From Symsagittifera roscoffensis (taxonomy: Eukaryota; Xenacoelomorpha; Acoela; Convolutidae), in assembly GCF_963678635.1 (NCBI RefSeq), contig NC_087071.1, forward strand, positions 24,192,013-24,256,012: a stretch of DNA of 64,000 nt. The letters run 5' to 3'. Position 1 is the first letter of the stretch. The number at the start of each line of letters is the position of its first letter. The translations under genes were made by a program, and so were the position numbers. This document shows positions 54,591 to 64,000 of this stretch, one piece after another. The notes below the pieces were generated by a model. It saw only the letters and a list, made by a program, of their open reading frames with translations. It was not told the origin of the DNA and made no database searches.

Positions 54591-55860
54591 TTTGATGAAC
54601 TGAGGTGCTTAGTTTATGTCGTCTGTTTGATCTCTAGTTTGTTCAGGAGAGTTATTGTCGCGAGATTTCTTCTGATAATAATCAGAGTGAACGGGAGTTT
54701 TGTTTTCTTCTTCTAATTTTAGCATGTGGATAAATAGTAAGTTATCTGTGTCACTGTCATTGTCAAAGCTTTCTTAATTTACGTGGGTTAAGTGGAGTTT
54801 TGGGGTTTCATTGTTCTCAATTCCTGGTATCTGGTCTCGTTTCGCTAGTGGTTTGTACCTGATATATCTGTTGGTGACATTTTGGTGTATTACTTCTGTA
54901 AATTTGACCTTGCTTATTTGGATATTTGCTACTTTTGTGGTTATTGAGATTAATTTTTGTGGATCTATTTTGGTAACTACCACTTCTACTTCTGTAACTA
55001 CTTGAATTTTCACTTGATCAAAATTTACAGTTTCTGTAGTTTGAGTTACTATTAGAATGACTTTTATATCTGTTGTTTGAGTAGTTTCTCAAAAAAACTC
55101 TAATACGATCATTTGAATAATTTCTAGTGTAATTATTTGAGTATAAGGGATTACAATTTCAGTTAGAATCATTGATTCAGTTTGAATTAAACCTTGAGTA
55201 GTTGCTCCTACTTTGTCTGTCATGACGTTTTAATCGACTATATATTTTTTGTGAATTTTAGTTAATTTTTCTTCTATATCAGCTGTTCCTGGAGAGATAT
55301 TGTTATAAGTTGGTTGTGTTCTATTATAGATACTTGGGAATCCCTTTCAAAACTATTGTTGTTTAATTTGATTATTGTTGGTTGTTTGATTATTTTTATT
55401 GGGTCACTTTTGATCTTTTGGTTTTATCTGCTTTCGACTGCACGCTGTTTCTTAAAGGAGGGTTTTCTTCAAAAAAATTTGGGTTCTCTTTTTAAGTAGT
55501 TAGGTAGTTTGTTTTCTTCTAGTTCCTTATCTGAATTGGTTAAATTTATTATTTGTGAAGTAGGTGTTGAATATAAGAAACTTTTTGTAGTTTTAAGTTT
55601 TACTGTTTCTTTTTGTTTCCTTCTAAGTTACGCATGGTCTAATTTGTCGAAGATTTTGCGAAAAACTATAACTGGTTCGCGAATTGATGATGGTTGTGAT
55701 TCTTTTTTTCCATAATGCTGGTTTTTTTAATTGTGGCGTCAAATGCATAATCAGATCTTCTGTTTTAGTAATTATATGTATTAAGAGAATGTGCTTTTCG
55801 TAATTCTATTCTTACATCGAACTTTCGTATAGTTTCGTTCGGAATTCTGTGAATAATTAG
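54590..55860 (-). pseudogene. Degenerate gag fragment
   Basis: This is the closest relative of 35,150-36,520. The minus-strand frame 54,774-55,013 carries TEVIHQNVTNRYI and IPGIENNETPKL, matching the other fragment. Capsid and zinc-knuckle pieces follow to the right in broken frames. It is probably part of the element ending in the LTR at 58,587-58,928. Confidence 0.6.
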
Positions 55861-57600
55861 GAATATCTGTTAATTTAGCTGCTGAATGCAGAAGTCTAAG
55901 CGGAAATCGGTCATTGTTTTTCTTGTGTGGTGTTGTTAGTATCGTAAGAATCGGTGATATACTTGTGTTGTTAATGGCTGTGCTTCAACCATTTCTTCAT
56001 TACTGAAATATGATGGAGTTTGATTATCTTGGTATTTTAACGTTGTAGTTCCTTTTAGGTGTGTTTTATTACTACGAGTGTTGAAATTGAGTTGTTATCA
56101 GTTGTCCGATAAATTAAAAGAGGAGTGTCTGTTGATAATTGAGTTACTGAAATTGGTTTTATCTGTGGTGGCGATACATAGAATGGTTTGTATCTATCTA
56201 ACATATATATATATATGGCTGAAGATCTTTTCAGAATACATCGTTTGTGTATAATGAACCTGCTCATTGTGAATTTTGGTGTTGAATAATTTAAATGTAA
56301 TAAAATTTATAAAGGTTCCTAAAGTTATAAAGGAAACCTAAGTGGAACTACAACATTAAAAACCAAGATAATCAAACTCCATCATATTTCATTAATAAAG
56401 AAATGGTTGAAGCACAGCCATTAACAACACAAGTATATCACCAATTCTTACAATACTTAACAACACAAGTATATCACCGATTCTTACGAGTGTTGAAGTT
56501 GAGGTGTTATCAGTTGTCGTATAAAAAAAGTAAATAAAAGAGGAGTGTCTGTTGATAATTGAGTTACTGAAAATGGTTTTATCTACTAAAATAGCTTGAA
56601 TTGCTAAGTTTGAAATATTGTTTGGTATTTTGATTAACATATTGTGATATCATTCTGGATCTCATACATAATCTGTTTCATCTGTTAGGATCGTGTCTTC
56701 ATCACAGTAAGTGCGGTATGGTTTTCGATATTTCCCTATTAAGTGTATTTTGTGTTGGAAATAATCTATAACAAATCAAACCAAGAAATAAATTTTCTGA
56801 ATCTTTTTTTTTCGTGAGACTTCTACATCAGTTAGTTTTTCAAGTTTTAACAAAAAGTCTTAAAATGAGAATTATTTCTGATATTACTGGTGTGGTGGCG
56901 ATACATAGAAAGTTTTGTCTCTATCTACCTATGATATATGGCTAAAAATCTTTTCAGAAAACATTGTTTGTGTATAATGAAATTGCTCATCGTTTCTTTT
57001 GGTGTTGAATAATTTAAATGTAATCCATAAAACTAGTTCTATATCATCTATGTTTTTGATATGTATTGCTTGATTTTTTGGATTTTGTTGTAAAATGCTA
57101 TGGTGAATATAACATATTGTGACATTGAAATACAGATACTTGATAGATAGTGATTTTAACTTCGGGATATTCTTGTTTGCTTGGGCTGTTGCCTTTTCAA
57201 ATGTTTATATTTAGACTGAGGTTAAACTCTTTTTTTTTTTCATCTTGTTGGTCAGTAGTGGAATCAATCAAAATAGAATCACTATCGAATCAAGGATCGA
57301 ATCAGTATCGAGGTTATTGGTGTTTTGAATCAGTTTTTATGCGGTATTAGAGTTGTGTTTAATTTTCGATTTGTCTTATAGGTTGATTCCAGTTATACAA
57401 TCTTACTGGTTTAAGGTTGTGTGTTTTTCTCTACGTTTTCTCTTCACAGATGATGCTATTCTAGCTTCTATTTCAAAAAAAGTGTTGGTCGATCACTTGT
57501 TGATCTTTATCGTTTAGTAGGTACTGGAGGTTTGGAGCTTTTTTTAATGGATGTTGCGTCAGATTCAGAATCTTGAGTGTTTCCGTTTCTTGATTTGAGG
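55860..57600 (-). pseudogene. Decayed ORF3-type region with an internal foldback
   Basis: This lies between gag and leader in the third old element, where ORF3 would be. The minus strand is A/C-rich and broken; I can align it only by position. A copy is at 61,130-62,427. An inverted repeat (55,944-56,052 against 56,344-56,451) makes a foldback, followed by a second, partial duplication to about 56,490. Confidence 0.45.
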
Positions 57601-57619
57601 GCAAGAGAGTGTTTAGTTT

Positions 57620-58586
57620 TTAAGATTAATATTCTAAAAAGTTTCATCTACTCCTGGGTTGTGGTAAAGGTTGCAGAGTGAGTCGGCGTTTGGCGTTTGA
57701 GGTAGTTAGACACTTCAGTATAGGAGGTTGGTTCGAAGGTTGACTTGGTTTAAGGAAAACCTTGATGACCGAAGTATAAAATAAATTTATTTAAAACAAA
57801 AAATTTGAGAGAAAGAGTGAAGTTGGAATTTATAGACAAACGGAGAGCCTTGATAATATGCTTAAAATAAATTTTATTTAAGTTTTGCAAAGAAGGATAG
57901 TTCTTGATGAGAACTAAAAAAATTTTTATGGTTGAGAATTGTGAAAGATCCAAAAAATTATTGATGAATTTGTCTTGAAATTAAGTAAGTTATTTTAAAT
58001 TTAACAGTTTTTTATGAAGAACAACAATAACGAAGATGATCCTTGAGATGCGAAATTTTTTCAGTTTTATATGAACTATTCGATAAATTTATTTACTATA
58101 TCATTTTTTGTAATTTTGTGTTTTACATTGAATTAAAATTTTAAAAGAAACTTTTTTAAATAAAGTTACTGCAAAGTTAGAGATTTGAAGTACATTTTGT
58201 AATTTTTGTCGACAGCTTGCTTTCGCTTAATTTTAATTATTGATAATACTTAGGATGTACGGCTAGTTAAATCAAATTTACGGCTCGATTTTCCACAGCT
58301 TATACAATATTATGAAAATTTACTGCGCAAGTTTTTTTTGGTTAAACGATTCGTTTAATCGTCGTCGTCTGCTTTTCTTTGCTTTGAGATGCAGGTGAAT
58401 GGTATTCGTCGTTTTTTGAACCTGTTTTTGTCTTTGCTATTGGCTCATTTTGATTAGTCTTATTGAGACGCGGAAATGAGTTAGTTCCAATTTCGATTTG
58501 TATTGGTTTTGTATTGGATTTTACTAAAGTTTTTTCTAACCCTAAATTAGTATAGGTCTGCTCAAGACTCGTCTGGTTGCACCAGA
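57620..58586 (-). other. 5' leader of the third old element
   Basis: It contains one leader stem-loop motif (about 57,652-57,705, TCTAACTACCTCAAACG type with CCCAGGAGT), an ORF1-like stretch (RLNKT, NEPI near 58,480-58,430) and a primer-binding site (minus strand TGGTGCAACC, 58,584 leftward). No intact gene is present. Confidence 0.5.
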
Positions 58587-58928
58587 TGAGTTTAATTCCG
58601 GTGTGGACTTCTGATAGAGTAACTTTGGATAAAGTACATTTTCTTTGCGTTACTTTCATTTAGGCCGGATAGATTGGTGCAAGTTCTTAGTCTATACCGA
58701 TCCTAATCTTACTATTATAACTCCTAGTCTTATTAGCACTAGTCTATCTATTGTTTTTCTTGCGAGGTTAGAGGAGATGCGGAGCAACTGTTTACTTAGT
58801 TAAATTATCTTCTCTCTTTATTTAAAAGTATTAATAGTTTAAGCACTACAAATTAATATAGGTTCAAGTAATGGATCATGATTTGAACAAGGATTGGTAA
58901 AATGATACCGTTTTAAGAGTTAATTCCA
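58587..58928 (-). repeat. LTR of a third, divergent minus-strand element (342 bp)
   Basis: It is bounded by TG...CA and lies two bases from a primer-binding site. It shares the blocks TAAGATTAGGATCGGTAT and GCACxxATCTATCCGGCC with the young LTR on the minus strand but is shorter. The left partner LTR is not in the window, so this element is truncated or rearranged. Confidence 0.65.
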
Positions 58929-59389
58929 TTTGCTTCCTTTACGTCTAGTTCAGACACTAGGCAGTCTGACATTTGATTGACATGCAGGTACCTGCTCACA
59001 CTTGTTACTGAATTGAGAAAATCTCAAGAAGATAATAACTATAGGTAACAACTGAAATAATTGCTTTCCAAAGATGTAGCTCCTCACGGTTCCCTTGCAT
59101 TTAATTACATTTATTAAAAGTGGCAACACTGGAACAGCTTGAGCCTCCTTGGGTTACAAGTTTTGAAACATTTTGGAATCGGTTTTCCCCTCCTTGTTTT
59201 CTTCAATTTTCTCCCGACCATGGGTTTTCTTTGTTAATGGAGTCAAACATCACCCGTCCCAATTTGTCCACAGGTTTTCATCGCCTCGTGCTTCTTCGGG
59301 TTCCGAACTCTCGCTCTGTGTCTCCGATTCTCCTTCTTTCTGTTTACTGTTTGAATGGCGTTCCCTCGATACTAGCGCTGGTGTGTTTG
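58929..59389. other. Region without a recognised gene
   Basis: No relation to the LTR family is seen. The composition becomes more balanced from 59,100. The + strand frame 59,120-59,518 is antisense to integrase-polyprotein remnants and is not supported. Confidence 0.4.
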
Positions 59390-60896
59390 GATTTTTTTCG
59401 CGCGTTTTGCTTTTGTTTTTCGTTCTTTAGTTGCCGCCCGTTCATCATGCGCCGTCGTTACTCTCATCCTTTGGCCCACTGCAATCACTTCTTTTCGCGC
59501 CGCAAACTCGATTGGTAGTCGCAATGGGAGTGTGTCCAATGGCCGACGATCTTCACTATCGGAGTCGTCTGATGTTTAAAAGTTTACCCTTGCTTTTTGT
59601 GTCTGCATAATTTTCGGCCAATTTCATGAAACTCCCCGCCTTACGCTGGCTAGCATCTCACTGCGCACGGTCGCTGGTTTTCATACCTTTGGGACAGTTG
59701 GTTTTGGCTTCATTGGCACGGCCCTATAACTAAGCACAGACCCGTTTTTCAGTTTGATGGTATGTTTAGGTTCCGATACTGGTTTAAATTTTAATCATCG
59801 GTATCGGTTAAGCATTTTGCTACTAGACCGCTTGTAGATCTCGACGGCATCCTTATCCCCTTGGTAATGCAGTTCGTTCTGCGGTCTCACGCCCCTGGTC
59901 TGTGTCGATGCGACGATCGATATTCAGTTTAAGCGGTAACTTCCTCAGTGTTGGAGCTTAGATCAGGTCTTATCGTTCACTACTTGTTTGAACTTGATTA
60001 TTTGGTGAGGTTAAATAAAACGGTAATCGCCTTCCGGCTGCACTGTGCCTTAAAATGGGCTAGCTAATTTGTGTTTTTTTTGGTCGCATTTTTGAACACG
60101 ACAGATTAGCCTAGTTGTCGCATCTCCGAGAAAAATAACAGGCATAAAGCATCGTCGACATTAATTCTAATGATTTGTGTTCCTTTTTGTTCGCATTTTT
60201 GAGACTACCGAATGTTCTCTCCGCCGACCACGTGCTCCGGTGATTGCTAACTGGTGAGTGGATTAGCTCAATTTCTTCTCTATTACAGAAGTTTGTAAAA
60301 TTGCTGGACATGAAACGTGACCTTTGGTCTACATGGATTTCTCGAGGTACCCCGTGGTGAAAAATTTATTTTCCAGAAACTTCAAAACTTTATCCGACGT
60401 TTTGGTTGTAGTAACCATAGTCGATGGCCACATTAAAAACTAAACGTCGCAACTAAAATAAATTTTTTCAGCTTTTTCAAATAAAATATTGATTCCAGAA
60501 ATCCAAATGAATACCTTCGTTTGGTTCCTTTTGTTCGGGGACTTTTCCAATATCTCCCTTGGATAGCATAAATTTCAGGTTCTTACCCCCTTCCGCGCAC
60601 TGATGACAGTTCGTCGCTCTTCCCGCCAGACTGCGGTACATATAGGGGTACCAAACATCTGGAGCTGCATCGAACATTCTTTTTCCGTGATGGTAAAAGA
60701 TGATCCTCCACTCTACCGGTACTTGCAGGGGTAGTGGGGTTACCAGTCGTCCGGCCAGCAAGACACATTCGTCTTTCAAGGAGAGGTAAATGATGTACTG
60801 GGCCCAGTATTTTCCCACCTTCATGAGTTTCTCCTTCAGGCTCGTCTTTTGTAATTCCTTCTTAACTTCCTTACATTTTACAATCGCGTAGAACAA
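59390..60896 (-). pseudogene. Integrase remnant of a different Ty3-type element
   Basis: Minus-strand frame 60,896-60,477 carries a zinc-binding integrase N-domain (YHHGKRMFD ... CHQCAEGGKNLK) and the start of the catalytic core (PNEGIHLDFWNQY). After a frameshift near 60,330-60,470 the core resumes (VPREIHVDQRSRF in one frame, then 60,311-60,111 with FCNREEIELIHSP and a WSAERTFGSLK block around the catalytic E). A lower stretch (about 59,570-59,390) reads like a charged polyprotein C-terminus (DDSDSEDRR). It is unrelated in sequence to the young element's integrase. Confidence 0.65.
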
Positions 60897-61129
60897 TTGA
60901 CATAACTCGCTGATTAGGATTTTTGCTGGAAATAATTTCCGCGGAAATTCAGAAAAAAGTTACAGCTGTTATTTTTGAGTCGCGTATATTTATAGTGATG
61001 GCTTCAATTCTTGATTTAATTACAGTTATTTTACGGCTAAATTCATCTGATTGAGGAATGTAGCTTTGAGTCAATGACTGGAAAAGAAAATATAAACTCC
61101 GTTTTTCTAAGCTGTTGTTTTAGTTTTGT
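60897..61129. other. Short unassigned stretch
   Basis: This is the transition between the integrase remnant and the next repeat copy. No gene or repeat is recognised. Confidence 0.3.
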
Positions 61130-61950
61130 ATTTATTGACCGAGTTTTTGTACAGTTTCTATTCTTACATCGAATTTTCTTATAATTTTATTCGGAATTCT
61201 GTTAGTTTAGCTGTTGAATACAGAATTCTAAGCGGAAATATTTCATTGTTTTTCTTATGCGGCGTTGTTATTGTTGCAAGAATCGGTGATATACTTGTGT
61301 TGTTACTGGCTGTGCTTCAATAATTTTTTTCATTACTGAAATTTGATGGAGTTTGATTATCTTGGTATTTTAACGTTGTAGTTCCTTTTAGGTGTGTTTT
61401 AATACTACGAGTAATGAGATTGAGTTGTTATCAGTTGTCCGATAAACTAAAAGAGGAGTGTCTGTTGATAATTGAGTTACTGAAATTGGTTTTATCTGTG
61501 GTGGCGATACATAGAATGGTTTGTATCTATCTACCATATATATATGGCTAAAAATCTTTGTGTATAATGAACCTGCTCATTGTGAATTTTGGTGTTGATG
61601 AAATTAAATGTAATCCACAAAACCTTGTTCTATATCATCTATTTGTGTTTGATATGTATTGCTTGATTTTTTTTGATTTGGTTGTAAAAATGCTATGCTG
61701 AATATACCATATACCACATTGAATCACAGATGCTTGATAGATAGTGATTTTAACTTCGGGAAATTCTTGTTTGCTTGGGCTGTTGCCTTTTAAAATATGT
61801 TTATTCTTAGACTAAGTTTCAACTGTTTTTTTTTTCATCTTGTTGTTCAGTAGTGGGATCAATGAAATTAAGAGAATCGAATCCCTATCGAATTTATTAC
61901 TTTTTGTTTTGAATCAGTTTTTATGCGGTATTACAGTTGTGTTTATTTTT

Positions 61951-62011
<61 letters not shown>

Positions 62012-62427
62012 CTCAAGAAAATTCCACGGAGCCTAAAACGAACTCTGTAGCTTCAGTTTACGTGGAGTAATCATCAGTTGAAATTTTGGGAGTAGCTGAA
62101 TTTTGGCCACTTTGGAAGAAAATCTACCTAAAAGCTAACTTTCAAGATTGTGAAACTTTTTTTCTGGCTTTTTTCAAAAATGGGCTGCCCTCCGCTGTAT
62201 TACAGTTGTGTTTATTGTTCGATATGTCTTAAAGGTTGATTCCAGATATACAATCTCAATGGTTTAAGATAGTTTGTTTTTCTCTACGTTTTCTTTTCAC
62301 AGATGATGCTATTCTAGCTTCAATTTCAGAAAAAAAGTGTTGGTCAATCACCTGTTGATCTTTATCGTTTATTAGGTTTTGGAGATTTGGAGCTTTTTGT
62401 TATGGATGTTGCTTCGGATACAGAATA
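61130..62427 (-). repeat. Second copy of the ORF3/leader-type repeat (as 55,860-57,560)
   Basis: Blocks such as AATCGGTGATATACTTGTGTTGTTA, GAGTTTGATTATCTTGGTATTTT and GGCGATACATAGAATGG are shared with 55,900-57,560 in the same order. The foldback arm is absent here. The copy breaks off at about 62,427, where the non-LTR element begins. Confidence 0.55.
61954..62012. repeat. (AT)n microsatellite
   Basis: About 29 AT units with one G interruption lie inside the preceding repeat copy. The sister copy at 55,860-57,560 has only a short AT run (about 56,201-56,216) and none at this position. Confidence 0.9.
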
Positions 62428-62438
62428 CGTTTTAAATA

Positions 62439-62890
62439 ATGTCCATGCTCACATTTAGCGGTACGATTGCCCGAGTGCTATTACCCACAATTTGCGATGC
62501 AGTCATCAAGGAAGCGTCGTTTAAACGCGATATCATCCGCCATGCAAAGAAGAGACATCCTATAGATCTGGATACCGTTCTTTTTGAATGCAAATTCTGT
62601 AAGGAAGCCTTTCCAGATCGAAGAAAAGCGACAACGCATCAGGCGACTCACATCAAGGATCCTTTATTTGAAATCGAAACCTACCCATGCAGTTCCTGTA
62701 ACCGAGCCTTTGCCATGCAAAAAGCCTTGAGCAGCCACAACCGTCAATGCAAAGCAGCCCGTCCAATTGAACAGGACGGTTGCTCTCTTTCTTCATCCAT
62801 GCGAGGATCTCAGCAACCGGTTCCGAGTCCCCCACCCCCGCAATTTTCCGACTCCGAGGACTCCTCGAGCACGAATCAAGCCATGAACTC
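62439..62890 (+). pseudogene. N-terminal zinc-finger segment of the R2-like protein
   Basis: Two fingers are readable: CX2CX12HX3H (CKFC ... HQATH, about 62,589-62,651) and CX2CX12HX3C (CSSC ... HNRQC, about 62,689-62,750). An upstream stretch (SFKRDIIRHAKKRH) looks like a third finger lacking its cysteine pair. A Pro-rich and acidic linker (PSPPPPQFSDSED) follows, after which this frame stops making sense. Such fingers bind the target DNA in R2-type elements. Confidence 0.7.
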
Positions 62891-63049
62891 CCTGATGAAG
62901 TCCCCCCGCCACCGCAAATTATGCGATCGGTCGACGCCCCGGGCATTGACCAGCGCTACAAATGCCCCGATGAAGTGGACGAAAGTTTCAACGCCGATCG
63001 ATGGCTGGATTCGCTCATTCCCGCAAAATCCAAGACGTCGAGAAAATAG
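62890..63049 (+). pseudogene. Linker segment in a second frame, ended by TAG
   Basis: From about 62,870 the plausible coding moves two bases relative to the finger segment (LPDEVPPPPQIM, NADRWLDSLIP). TAG at 63,047-63,049 ends it, yet the same frame resumes directly after (LSEADIQKLY), leading into the RT. Confidence 0.55.
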
Positions 63050-64000
63050 AGTCCTAAGCAGAGTACGCTATCCGAGGCAGATATTCAAAAGTTGTACTGC
63101 ACCAACATGAAGAGGGCCATAGATTACATTGAGGGGCACCAAACAATTCTGTGTAGAGTTAACCCAGACGAACTGAAGTCTCAAATGACCGTCCAACTTG
63201 GCTCAAAACCAGTAATCCCCCCTGTGCCGAACACGTGGAGGAAATGCTGGAGGAGTAGAGAAGCACTGTCACGGCCGTTTTCTCAACAAGAAGTAAAAGC
63301 AGCCCTTGATCATACATCATCTGCTCCTGGCCCCGATGGTTGGACCTACGCTAATTTGGCTCAATTAAAAGGTTTCGTGCCAGTTTTTACGTCCGGATTG
63401 CACCAGCTAGCAGCTTCAGGGGCCACGCCTGATAAGTGGAGGAATTACGAAAGTCTTCTGTTTAAAAAGCCCAAGGAGTTCCAAGAGGGAATGGACAAGG
63501 TCCTGAAAAAGTTTCGCCCTAAAGAGCTATCAAACGTGACATACAAACTTCTCATGTCAATGATCTGCAAACGACTATCGTCGTGGCTTGAGAGGAACAA
63601 CTGCATCTCCCACGGGCAGCGAGCTGTTTTTTTTTCCAGAAGAGGCGTCATGGAGAACGCGCCAAGAACTATCGTAGCTGAGTCTTTACGCTCCAAGAAA
63701 GGTGTCCTCTATCTTGACCTTAGCGAAGCGTTTAACAGTGTGGAACACTCAACCATTTCCAAAGCTCTACGACAAAGACAGTGCCCAGAATGGATTATAC
63801 GTATCATACAGTCCGTTTACTCAGATTGTACTACACAACCTACCGACCTATGAGGCAAGACACTCTGTGACTCAGTGAACGTTTCCAGAGGTGTTAGGCA
63901 AGGCTGTCCACTCAGCGCTCTGTTATTTAATCTGGTCCTGGATCCAGTCGTAAGGAGTGGAGAGACGACATCTTCTTCTTACTTGGGCTATATGGATGAC
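63050..64000 (+). pseudogene. Reverse transcriptase of the R2-like element, interrupted and cut by window edge
   Basis: RT blocks in order: SAPGPDGWTY (about 63,320), LLFKKPKEF, RPKELSNVTYKLL, GQRAVFFSRRG, the first catalytic-Asp block YLDLSEAFNSVEH (about 63,706), a TGA at 63,851-63,853, then in the same frame VSRGVRQGCPLS (about 63,883) and YMDD at the last twelve bases. R2-group enzymes usually show FADD or YADD, so YMDD is notable. It is the R2/NeSL side of non-LTR RTs by block order. Confidence 0.75.

Larger units (their letters stand above)
62428..64000 (+). mobile_element. 5' part of a broken R2-like non-LTR retrotransposon
   Basis: Zinc fingers are followed by a non-LTR reverse transcriptase, the layout of R2/NeSL-type elements. 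It interrupts the ORF3/leader-type repeat at about 62,427, which may be its true or truncated 5' end. The coding is interrupted by a frame change (about 62,860-62,900), TAG (63,047-63,049) and TGA (63,851-63,853). Base composition is clearly less A/T-rich than the surroundings. The endonuclease and 3' end lie beyond the window. Confidence 0.75.

Noticed and set aside
58342..58659. 105-codon minus-strand frame
   Set aside because: It spans LTR, primer-binding site and leader of an old element. Only its latter half resembles ORF1, so as a whole it is not a gene.
59120..59518. 132-codon plus-strand frame
   Set aside because: It is antisense to charged polyprotein sequence next to the integrase remnant; its Cys/Phe/Ser-rich make-up is typical of an antisense shadow.
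61954..62012. (AT)n tract as a possible origin or regulatory element
   Set aside because: A simple microsatellite expansion is sufficient; the sister repeat copy has only a short AT run elsewhere and none at this position.

Overview
The window is metazoan-type, AT-rich, repeat-dominated nuclear DNA, almost certainly from an invertebrate. The evidence is Ty3-type LTR retroelements, an R2-like non-LTR element, GT..AG introns of about 55 bp, and no bacterial gene organisation. The species cannot be fixed from sequence alone. Apart from one small spliced gene fragment (48,449-48,766, with a decayed sister copy at 27,761-28,080), nearly everything recognisable is mobile-element sequence.

The centrepiece is a structurally complete, young LTR retroelement at 8,059-26,805 (18.7 kb, + strand). 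It has 410-bp TG...CA LTRs that differ at two positions, a 4-bp target duplication (atag) and a primer-binding site. Its leader carries four stem-loops. The reading frames in order are a 77-codon leader ORF (ORF1), a basic 155-codon ORF (ORF2), a 596-codon ORF (ORF3), gag-protease-RT-RNaseH-integrase (one frame broken by a TGA just after the YLDD box), an ATG-less 326-codon ORF (ORF4), an 872-codon envelope-like glycoprotein with a PTAP motif in its C-terminal tail, and a last 602-codon frame (ORF6) that overlaps env by ATGA and contains two stops. Five of these frames have no function I can recognise. The whole looks like a large, 'complex' env-bearing Ty3-like element or endogenous retrovirus-like agent.

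The element is nested inside the LTR of an older, oppositely oriented relative (LTR parts 7,734-8,058 and 26,810-26,897). Left of it (1-7,733) lie minus-strand decayed leader, ORF3, gag, protease and RT of that relative, with a 3.8-kb internal tandem duplication. A paralogous copy of the same region occurs at about 42,040-54,590. There the target is unoccupied (47,489-47,492), which gives a natural pre-insertion reference.

From 26,898 to 58,928 the window alternates between minus-strand gag/ORF3/leader fragments of at least three subfamilies and six copies of a non-coding module (about 1.3-2.6 kb). Two copies of this module hold clusters of the palindrome GATTATAATC. A 1.3-kb block is apparently identical between 32,621-33,923 and 51,964-53,266, although its flanks are clearly diverged. 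A third minus-strand LTR lies at 58,587-58,928.

The right end (59,390-64,000) holds an integrase remnant of a different Ty3-type element (minus strand), another copy of the ORF3/leader-type repeat, an (AT)n tract, and the 5' part of a broken R2-like non-LTR retrotransposon with zinc fingers and a YMDD reverse transcriptase, cut by the window edge.
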